The position numbers and the translations under genes were made by a program. 36,706 bases of DNA from an uncultured Myxococcales bacterium (GTDB taxonomy: Bacteria > Myxococcota_A > Bradymonadia > UBA4248): positions 1 to 36,706 of the forward strand of contig CAMCLY010000010.1 in NCBI GenBank assembly GCA_945875805.1, given 5' to 3'. Each line of letters begins with the position of its first letter. Within the stretch, counting starts at the first letter, position 1. Below are positions 31,278 to 36,706 of the stretch, one piece after another. Under the pieces are notes generated by a model. That model saw nothing but the letters and a program-made list of their open reading frames with translations, had not been told where the DNA came from and did not search any database.

Positions 31278-32528
31278 TTACGACGCGCTCTGGTAGTACG
31301 TCAGCTCCGGTTCATGTTGCTTGAGCACGACGCCTTCGTCGACGATAACCCCGGTGACGCCTTCCATCGAGGGCACTTCGTACATGATGTCCAGCATCAC
31401 TTCCTCAATGATCGAACGCAGACCGCGCGCCCCGCTCTTGCGGCGTATCGCCTCGCGCACGATCTCGCGCCGTGCCGATTCCGTCACCGTCAGCTGGATC
31501 CCGCTCAGTTCAAAAAGTCGTTCGTACTGGCGCAGAATGCTGTTTTTGGGCTTCCACAAAATCTCGAGCAACGCCTCCTCGTCCAGCTCGTCCAGCGTCA
31601 CGATCACCGGAATGCGTCCCATAAATTCGGGAATCAGACCGTATTTGATCACGTCCACCGTCTCGACCTGGCGGCGCAAAATTTTGTCGTCCTCCTCGGT
31701 CTTTGACACGACGTCGCTATGGAACCCGAGAGAACTCACCCCGATGCGGTTCTGAACAATGCTGCCGATGTTGTTGAACGCCCCCGAAAGGATGAACAAA
31801 ATATTCGTCGTGTCGACTTCTATGACGTTGCTCGGCGGCTGATTCCGCGCGCTGTCCGGCGTAAACGTCACCGATCCCGACTCGATCATCTTGAGCAGGG
31901 CCTGCTGCACGCCCTCGCCCCCCACGTCGCGCCCCTTGTCGCCTCGCGTCGCGATTTTGTCTATCTCGTCGATACACACAATGCCTTTCGACGTCCGTTC
32001 CACGCTTTTGCCCGACGCGATCCACAAATTCTTGATGATATTCTCGACGTCCTCGCCCACATAACCGGCTTCCGTCAGCGTCGTCGCGTCCGCCACCGTA
32101 AACGGCACGTTCAGCAGTTTCGCGATGCTCTGCGCAATCAGCGTCTTGCCGCACCCCGTCGGGCCCATCATTAAAATGTTGCCCTTCGTCAGCTGCACGT
32201 CGTCCTCGCTGTCGAGATGGATGTTCTCGATGCGCTTGTAGTGATTGTAAATCGCCACACTCATCGCCACCTTCGCACGATCCTGGCCGATGATGCGTTC
32301 GTCGAGAAACGCCTTGATGCGCGACGGGCGCATCTCCGACGCCGACACCGTCACGTTCTTCTCGGCCGCAGCCTTGCTCTCTTCCTGCATCAGCATCCCC
32401 ATGCACTTCATCGTGCACTCGTCGCAGATGCACACGCCTTCGTTCGGAGAATCCTTGCGAAACACGAGTTTGCGGACGTCTTTTTCTTCCTTGCCGCAAA
32501 ATGAGCAGCGTACTTTTTTACTCGCCAT
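31278..32528 (-). CDS. clpX: ATP-dependent protease ATP-binding subunit ClpX
   Basis: ClpX is the AAA+ unfoldase that feeds substrates, including ssrA-tagged proteins, to ClpP. The 416-residue product carries the N-terminal zinc finger (C8, C11, C35, C38), Walker A GPTGCGKT at 122-129, pore loop GYVG at 155-158, Walker B CIDEIDKI near 185-192 and the sensor-2 GARGLR motif. The length is normal. The ATG at 32528 has AGAGGAAA upstream; an in-frame extension to 32603 overlaps the promoter. No clpP, tig or lon gene adjoins it, unlike the common tig-clpP-clpX order. Instead it heads a unit with era, der, smpB and the cold-shock gene. Confidence 0.97.
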   Translation of the reverse strand: MASKKVRCSFCGKEEKDVRKLVFRKDSPNEGVCICDECTMKCMGMLMQEESKAAAEKNVTVSASEMRPSRIKAFLDERIIGQDRAKVAMSVAIYNHYKRIENIHLDSEDDVQLTKGNILMMGPTGCGKTLIAQSIAKLLNVPFTVADATTLTEAGYVGEDVENIIKNLWIASGKSVERTSKGIVCIDEIDKIATRGDKGRDVGGEGVQQALLKMIESGSVTFTPDSARNQPPSNVIEVDTTNILFILSGAFNNIGSIVQNRIGVSSLGFHSDVVSKTEEDDKILRRQVETVDVIKYGLIPEFMGRIPVIVTLDELDEEALLEILWKPKNSILRQYERLFELSGIQLTVTESARREIVREAIRRKSGARGLRSIIEEVMLDIMYEVPSMEGVTGVIVDEGVVLKQHEPELTYYQSAS

Positions 32529-32574
32529 ATCCAGACGTTTCCTCTTCAAATGCCCCCAAAAAACACAGCGGAGT

Positions 32575-32603
32575 ATCGTATCCGCAACGCACGCGCTTGT
32601 CAA
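32575..32603 (-). promoter_or_regulatory. candidate clpX promoter
   Basis: On the minus strand, TTGACA (32603-32598) and TACGAT (32580-32575) are 17 bases apart. The -10 lies about 45 bases before the clpX ATG. It sits in the 337-bp divergent gap 32529-32865 together with P14/P15. Confidence 0.65.
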
Positions 32604-32645
32604 CGCACTAACCCCACGACGCGATCGCGGGATCGTTTTCGGGTC

Positions 32646-32715
32646 GCGCGGCTATGGCCTCACGGCCATACGCCCGCGCCGGGGGCCCTATTGCCTCGCG
32701 GCAATACGGGCCCCC
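32646..32715 (-). repeat. bulged palindromic element pair (P14, P15)
   Basis: P14 (32646-32679): inner stem TATGGCC/GGCCATA with a TCAC loop, unpaired C at 32671, outer stem with one further bulge. P15 (32681-32715): perfect 8-bp outer stem GGGGGCCC/GGGCCCCC, unpaired C at 32707, inner stem TATTGCC/GGCAATA. No T tract follows, and the pair lies between divergent genes. Confidence 0.8.
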
Positions 32716-32865
32716 TTCCCTTTTATGCTTGCGCATCCCCGCCAAACGCGCCAGAACCCCCGCGCATTCCGTCCCCGGTGTCCGGGGCGCGCGCGCCACG
32801 AGCGTGGTTCTGCCGTCCCCGTCCGGCCTCACCCTACATTTAATGATTCCTACAAAGGTTTTACC

Positions 32866-33351
32866 ATGGCACCCATCCTCATTTCCGAACCCACCGTCCA
32901 GCAGCTGCGCGCCATCCTGGCGCGTTCCCCCGAAGCCCGTCCCGAACACGCCATCCGGCTCTACATCTCCGGACTCTCCGAGTCCGGCCCCGAATGGAGT
33001 CTCTCGCTCGACACCTATTCCCCGGACGCCGACGAATGCTGTGACTTCGACGGACTCCGCGTCATCATCGAACGCGGGCTTCTCGAGGCCGTCGGCGGCA
33101 TCAGAGTCGAATACGAAGCCATGCCCGCCGACGACGGTTCCGACGACGGCGGCTTCCTCATCGAAGGCCTCGACCCCGACTTCCAGGCCCTCTATCGTCC
33201 ATGCGGGGGCGGTTGCGGCGGTTGCGGCGGATGTCATGGTTGCCACGGCTGTCACCACGACGAGCGAGACGACGATTTCTGCGCCTGCGGCGACCCATGC
33301 GGTTGTGGCAGTTGCGGCGGTTGTGATGGACACGCCGACGACCGGGACTAA
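32866..33351 (+). CDS. HesB/IscA-like protein with Cys/Gly-rich tail
   Basis: A 161-residue protein. Residues 1-~112 resemble the A-type iron-sulfur carrier (HesB/IscA) fold by pattern: ISEPTVQQLRAIL, a strand with IRLYISG, a DGLRVIIERGLLEAVGGIRVEYE stretch, and a short closing strand (GFLIEG). The three cysteines that normally bind the cluster are not at their usual places. Instead the C-terminal ~45 residues carry 12 cysteines and several His in CGG/CHG repeats, split by an acidic segment (DERDDD). It could bind metal or a cluster through this tail. The ATG at 32866 has AAAGG upstream. The repeated GGTTGCGGC DNA of the tail suggests slippage-type growth. Confidence 0.7.
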   Translation: MAPILISEPTVQQLRAILARSPEARPEHAIRLYISGLSESGPEWSLSLDTYSPDADECCDFDGLRVIIERGLLEAVGGIRVEYEAMPADDGSDDGGFLIEGLDPDFQALYRPCGGGCGGCGGCHGCHGCHHDERDDDFCACGDPCGCGSCGGCDGHADDRD

Positions 33352-33365
33352 ACCGCCGCCCAGAC

Positions 33366-33446
33366 AAAAAAAGCCGGGCGTATCCGCCAAAAGCGGATAG
33401 CCCGGCTCAGGCTCGGCGTATCCGCCCGGAGGGCGGATAGCCGGGC
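33366..33446 (+). repeat. bulged palindromic pair with A tract (P16, P17); double-hairpin terminator of the small gene
   Basis: Seven A residues (33366-33372) precede P16 (33373-33406: outer stem GCCGGGC/GCCCGGC, unpaired G at 33380, inner TATCCGC/GCGGATA) and P17 (33411-33446: outer stem GCTCGGC/GCCGGGC with one G-U pair, unpaired G at 33418, inner TATCCGCCC/GGGCGGATA). On the minus strand the order after the 67-residue gene is P17, P16, T7. Confidence 0.88.
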
Positions 33447-33452
33447 GCCACA

Positions 33453-33656
33453 CTAACACCCGGAAGCGGCATTCATCTGCTGGAAGTATTCGAGCGATCG
33501 GCTCCAGAGCGCCTCCTGCTCGGCACTGTCCAGATGGGAAGCCACGGGGATCGGCCGGACGGAAGGCTCATCCTTCTCCAAGGCCACCACTTTTTGCGCC
33601 GGACGCGCGTCTTCGGACATCTTTTCGGATACATATTTATTATCAATATCAGCCAT
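33453..33656 (-). CDS. small hypothetical protein, 67 residues
   Basis: I do not recognise this soluble, acidic protein. It begins MADIDNKYVSEKMSEDARPA, has no membrane segment, and ends in a helix (SAEQEALWSRSLEYFQQMNAASGC) with a single terminal cysteine. The gene is well supported by a strong AGAGGAG ahead of the ATG, a good promoter candidate about 55 bases upstream and a twin-hairpin terminator just downstream. It forms a stand-alone unit convergent with the HesB-like gene and divergent from serC. Confidence 0.75.
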   Translation of the reverse strand: MADIDNKYVSEKMSEDARPAQKVVALEKDEPSVRPIPVASHLDSAEQEALWSRSLEYFQQMNAASGC

Positions 33657-33709
33657 GATGCACTCCTCTTTGTTGAGCGGAACCCCCGGGAGACCCCCTC
33701 GGGCGCACG

Positions 33710-33738
33710 TTTATACCTACATGTAATCCATTGTCCAA
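33710..33738 (-). promoter_or_regulatory. candidate promoter of the 67-residue protein gene
   Basis: On the minus strand, TTGGAC (33738-33733) and TATAAA (33715-33710) are 17 bases apart. Confidence 0.6.
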
Positions 33739-33827
33739 TTTTTTTAACATTGTCGTCACTGCACCGACCCAAACCTACATCGAACGCGCATCGTAAGGTT
33801 TTATCAGGGTTTGCGGCATTTTATGTC

Positions 33828-33857
33828 TTGACATGCGGCGTTTTTAGGTGGTTTTAT
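33828..33857 (+). promoter_or_regulatory. candidate serC-serA promoter
   Basis: TTGACA (33828-33833), 14 bases, GTGG, TTTTAT (33852-33857). It lies about 100 bases before the serC ATG. Confidence 0.55.
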
Positions 33858-33960
33858 CCGCGTCGATTCTGAACAATTTTTGAATTTTGTTTTGTGTTGC
33901 GTCAACCTGAGCCGCCAAAAGTATCGAGAAAGCGGCCCCCTTCTCACGAGGAGACTGTAC

Positions 33961-35064
33961 ATGAGTCGTGTTTTCAATTTTTCCGCCGGTCCTTCAACGC
34001 TTCCCGAATCCGTTCTGGAAATCTGCGCCAAAGAAATGCTCGACTGCCACGGGACCGGCCAGTCCGTCATGGAAATGAGCCACCGCTCTGCCGCCTACAA
34101 GCCGATCATCGAAGGATGTGAGGCCAAAATCCGCGACCTCATGCACATCCCCGACAACTATCGCGTGTTGTTTTTGCAGGGAGGGGCGAGTCTGCAGTTT
34201 GCAATGATTCCGCTCAACCTCAACAAGACGGGCAGGGCGGCATACGTCGATACGGGCGTGTGGTCCAAAAAGGCCATCGAGGAGGCGCGGCGTTTCCTCA
34301 CCACGGTCGACGTCGTGGCGTCTTCGCGCGACCGCGGGTGTTGCTACATCCCCGAAATCCGCAAAATCGAAGGGGATTACGACTATGTCCACATCACGCT
34401 CAACAACACGATCTACGGCACCAAATGGAGCTATCTCCCCGACACGGGGGACATTCCCCTCGTCTGTGACTGTTCGTCGAACATTCTGTCCGAGCCGATT
34501 GACGTGACCAAATTCGGCGTCCTTTATGCCGGTGCGCAAAAGAACCTGGCGCCGGCCGGCGTCACCCTCGTCATCATTCGCGACGACCTCATCCGCGAAG
34601 ATCTCCCCGCCTCCGTCCCGACCATGTTGCGCTACGACACCCACGCCAAGAACGGATCGATGTTCAACACGCCCCCGTGCTACTCGATTTACGTCATGGG
34701 ACTCGTGCTCGACTGGGTCAAGTCCTGCGGCGGCGCCGAAGGCATGAAAAAGAGAAACGAAGAAAAAGCCGCCTGCCTCTACGACTTTCTCGACAGCTCC
34801 GACTACTATCACGCCACGGTCGAAAAGGGCAGCCGCTCCCTGATGAACGTGCCCTTCCTCACCAAAGAAACGGATCCCGAAAAAGCCGCCGTCATCAACA
34901 AAAAATTCGTTTCCGAAGCCGCCAAGGCCGGCCTCGTCAATCTCGCCGGACACCGCCTCGTCGGCGGCATGCGCGCTTCGATTTACAACGCTATGTCCCT
35001 CGAAGGCGTCCAGGCGCTCGTCGCGTTCATGAAAAAATTCGCCGCCGAAAACCCCATTGACTAG
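33961..35064 (+). CDS. serC: phosphoserine aminotransferase
   Basis: SerC uses pyridoxal phosphate to turn 3-phosphohydroxypyruvate and glutamate into phosphoserine, the second step of serine synthesis. The 367-residue product begins MSRVFNFSAGPSTLP, the family's hallmark, and has the cofactor Lys194 in YAGAQKNLAPAGVT. HRSAAYKPI and the C-terminal GGMRASIYNAMSLEGVQAL segment match the class-V aminotransferase fold. The ATG at 33961 has GAGGAG upstream; a longer frame from 33880 lies in the leader. serA follows after 12 bases, so the first two steps of the pathway form one operon. Confidence 0.97.
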   Translation: MSRVFNFSAGPSTLPESVLEICAKEMLDCHGTGQSVMEMSHRSAAYKPIIEGCEAKIRDLMHIPDNYRVLFLQGGASLQFAMIPLNLNKTGRAAYVDTGVWSKKAIEEARRFLTTVDVVASSRDRGCCYIPEIRKIEGDYDYVHITLNNTIYGTKWSYLPDTGDIPLVCDCSSNILSEPIDVTKFGVLYAGAQKNLAPAGVTLVIIRDDLIREDLPASVPTMLRYDTHAKNGSMFNTPPCYSIYVMGLVLDWVKSCGGAEGMKKRNEEKAACLYDFLDSSDYYHATVEKGSRSLMNVPFLTKETDPEKAAVINKKFVSEAAKAGLVNLAGHRLVGGMRASIYNAMSLEGVQALVAFMKKFAAENPID

Positions 35065-35076
35065 GAGACCGACCCC

Positions 35077-36231
35077 ATGTTTAACATTCACACGCTCAAC
35101 AAAATCGCGGCCATCGGCCTGAACCTCTTTGATAAATCCCAGTACGCCCTCGTCGACGCTCTGGATCAGGCCGACGCCGTCATTCTGCGCTCCGCCGACA
35201 TGCACGCGCTCGACTACGCGGCGCTCAAAAACCTCAAATCCGTCGCGCGCGCCGGCGCGGGCGTCAACAACATCCCGTTGCCCAAATGCACCGAAAAAGG
35301 CATCGTCGTCTTCAACACCCCCGGCGCCAATGCCAACGCCGTCGCCGAGCTCGTTCTCCTCTCCATGCTCGCCGCCTCTCGCCCTATCCTCAAAGGCGCC
35401 GCATGGGCCAAAACCCTCGTCGGCAACGGCGATGAAGTCCCCAAGCTCGTCGAAAAGGGAAAAGCCCAGTTCGTCGGCCCCGAAATTAAAGGCAAAACCC
35501 TCGGCATCATCGGACTGGGCGCCATCGGCGCCATCGTCGCCCACGACGCCACCGCACTCGGCATGTCCGTCATCGGTTACGACCCCTTCCTCTCTCCCGA
35601 AGGCGCCGCCCGACTTCCCGCCTCCACCAAAATCGTCACCGACCTGGCCGAACTCTATCCCGTCTGCGATTTCATCACCCTCCATGTCCCGCAGACCCCC
35701 GACACCAAAAACATGATTTGCTCGGCATCCATCGCACAGATGAAACCCGGCGTCCGTCTCCTCAACTTTGCCCGGGGCGGACTCGTCAACTCCGCCGACG
35801 TCATCGCCGCCGCCGACAAAATTTCATGCTACGTCACCGACTTCGGCGACGAAGCCCTCCTCCAGGCCGAGCACTGCATCTGCCTCCCCCATCTCGGCGC
35901 CTCCACCCCCGAAGCCGAAGACAACTGCGCATGCATGGCCGTCCGGCAGACCATCGACTTCCTCGAACACGGAAACATCCTCAATTCCGTCAACTTCCCG
36001 CGTTGCACCCTGGCCGTCGGAAACGCCGCTCAGCGCCTCACGATCACAGCCCTCAACAACCCCGATTTCGCCGCCCAGACCGCCCGCGCCCTCCCAGGCA
36101 TCTCCGCCATCGTCACCCAGACGCGCGCCGAAGTCTCCTACGCCATTGTCGAACTTTCCCAGCCCATCGAACTCGCCGATATCAAGGGCATCGACGGACT
36201 CATCAGCATCCGACAAGTCTACTCCAGATAG
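35077..36231 (+). CDS. serA: D-3-phosphoglycerate dehydrogenase
   Basis: SerA oxidises 3-phosphoglycerate to 3-phosphohydroxypyruvate with NAD, the first and committed step of serine synthesis. The 384-residue product has the substrate-side motif ARAGAGVNNI near residues 58-66, the Rossmann motif GLGAIG at 146-151, Arg233 in FARGGLV and the catalytic His272 in PHLGAST. The loop between these last two is shorter than in E. coli SerA, and the catalytic Glu is probably in FGDE (256-259). The C-terminal ~70 residues look like an ACT domain (ALPGISAIVTQTRAEVSYAIVEL), where serine feedback could act. AGGAGA overlaps the serC stop region. Confidence 0.95.
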   Translation: MFNIHTLNKIAAIGLNLFDKSQYALVDALDQADAVILRSADMHALDYAALKNLKSVARAGAGVNNIPLPKCTEKGIVVFNTPGANANAVAELVLLSMLAASRPILKGAAWAKTLVGNGDEVPKLVEKGKAQFVGPEIKGKTLGIIGLGAIGAIVAHDATALGMSVIGYDPFLSPEGAARLPASTKIVTDLAELYPVCDFITLHVPQTPDTKNMICSASIAQMKPGVRLLNFARGGLVNSADVIAAADKISCYVTDFGDEALLQAEHCICLPHLGASTPEAEDNCACMAVRQTIDFLEHGNILNSVNFPRCTLAVGNAAQRLTITALNNPDFAAQTARALPGISAIVTQTRAEVSYAIVELSQPIELADIKGIDGLISIRQVYSR

Positions 36232-36260
36232 CCTTTGTCCATGAGACGCTTCATGCGGGC

Positions 36261-36340
36261 GCGGCGCTATCGGCCCTCGGGGCCAATACGCGCCGCCGCG
36301 CGGCCTATTTGGCAAGCCAAATACGGCCGCGCTTTTTTTT
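36261..36340 (-). repeat. bulged palindromic pair with T tract (P18, P19); double-hairpin terminator of serC-serA
   Basis: P18 (36261-36296): outer stem GCGGCGC/GCGCCGC, unpaired C at 36289, inner stem opening TAT/ATA with one C/A mismatch. P19 (36298-36332): perfect 8-bp outer stem GCGCGGCC/GGCCGCGC, unpaired C at 36324, inner TATTTGG/CCAAATA. Eight T residues follow at 36333-36340. The pair begins 29 bases after the serA stop codon. Confidence 0.9.
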
Positions 36341-36403
36341 TCATCTCCATCACATCCGGGCTCTTTCCTCAGCACTTCATGACACAGTGCGTCTTTTTAC
36401 TTC

Positions 36404-36432
36404 TTGACACGCCGTGTTTTTTAGTGGATAGA
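36404..36432 (+). promoter_or_regulatory. candidate promoter of the Ala/Pro lipoprotein gene
   Basis: TTGACA (36404-36409) and GATAGA (36427-36432) are 17 bases apart; GTGG overlaps the start of the -10. It lies about 105 bases before the ATG. Apart from P18/P19 and this site, the 306-bp gap 36232-36537 holds nothing I recognise. Confidence 0.5.
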
Positions 36433-36537
36433 CCCCGCTTCATCCCGATGTAGAAATTTCGGGTAAACAACGATAAAGGGTTTTCAATTTTAAAAATCGC
36501 CCTTTTTTTGAAGAATTTAGAATTTGGAGTCTTTGTG

Positions 36538-36706
36538 ATGAAAAAAATTTCCGCCCTTATTCTCATGCTTGCCATGGTTTCTTTGACCGCGTGTGCCCCC
36601 AAGGCCGCCCCTGAAGCCGCCACCGATGCTGCTCCTGCCGCCGAGGCTGCGCCTGCCGCCGACGCCGCGCCTGCCGCCGAGGCTGCTCCTGCCGCCGACG
36701 CCGCGC
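36538..36706 (+). CDS. Ala/Pro-repeat lipoprotein, N-terminal part (runs off right edge)
   Basis: The first 56 residues of a lipoprotein. The signal MKKISALILMLAMVSLTAC ends in lipidated Cys19. The mature part is a low-complexity repeat of AAPAAE and AAPAAD units (from about residue 31 to the edge), which probably forms an extended spacer away from the membrane. GGAG lies nine bases before the ATG, in a context (TTTGGAGTCTTT) that also precedes the start of the repeat-rich gene at the left edge. The function cannot be told from this part. Confidence 0.8.
   Translation, partial: MKKISALILMLAMVSLTACAPKAAPEAATDAAPAAEAAPAADAAPAAEAAPAADAA

Noticed and set aside
33994-35685. 563-codon minus-strand frame opposite serC-serA.
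   Set aside because: It is Gly/Asp/Val-rich shadow coding without a recognisable fold; both plus-strand genes are certain.
21160-36340. The bulged palindromes read as integron attC sites.
   Set aside because: Unpaired bases in a folded hairpin recall attC, but there is no integrase, no conserved attC core site and no gene-cassette layout. The T tracts fit terminators better.

Overview
The window looks like a chromosomal segment, about 60% G+C by eye, from a Gram-negative bacterium. Lipobox lipoproteins, a beta-barrel-like protein ending in Phe and a periplasmic L,D-transpeptidase all imply a diderm cell. A Hanks-type Ser/Thr kinase with a PEGA domain, a double-FHA protein, a WD40-like propeller, YkgJ and RdgC-like proteins and a Cys-repeat lipoprotein suggest a Myxococcota/deltaproteobacteria-like lineage. 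That placement is inference, since no rRNA is present. I see no transposase, integrase, phage gene or CRISPR array.

Layout, left to right. 1-1349: start of a repeat-rich protein (cut by the edge) and a zinc-ribbon/double-FHA protein. 1666-4142 (minus): the rpsP-khpA-rimM-trmD-rplS operon, with a textbook intrinsic terminator between khpA and rimM. 4257-9370: L,D-transpeptidase lipoprotein, YkgJ-type protein, a secreted protein, rpsT and a small membrane protein. 9631-16494: YihY-type membrane protein, M14 metallocarboxypeptidase, Cys-repeat SGNH-hydrolase lipoprotein and a small outer-membrane-like protein. 16540-17100: tRNA-Trp and csrA. 17244-21147: a tail-anchored protein of unknown function, two genes that look like the two halves of RdgC, and uppP. 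21277-27596: PIN-PhoH ATPase, membrane Ser/Thr kinase, stand-alone receiver and WD40-like protein. 27769-32528 (minus): a tight clpX-era-der-smpB-cold-shock operon. 32866-36231: HesB-like protein with a Cys-rich tail, a small protein, then serC-serA (serine synthesis). 36538-end: an Ala/Pro-repeat lipoprotein, cut by the edge.

The most unusual signal lies in the intergenic DNA. I count 19 hairpin elements of about 35-45 bp sharing one architecture: a GC-rich outer stem, one unpaired base at a fixed place, then an inner stem that opens with TAT/ATA. Stem sequences differ from copy to copy but pairing is kept. Eighteen of the 19 form nine head-to-tail pairs with 0-4 bp between members. In the five pairs that carry a T tract, the pair always lies downstream of a gene with both elements and the T tract in that gene's sense direction, so they look like double-hairpin terminators. 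The other copies lie in divergent or other gaps without T tracts. I name this as a candidate undescribed repeat family.

Several promoter candidates share a -35 near TTGACA and a TGG extension before the -10 (serC, the receiver, the kinase, the 568-residue protein, rpsT). GTG or TTG starts are used by rpsT, rimM, the receiver and the WD40-like gene.
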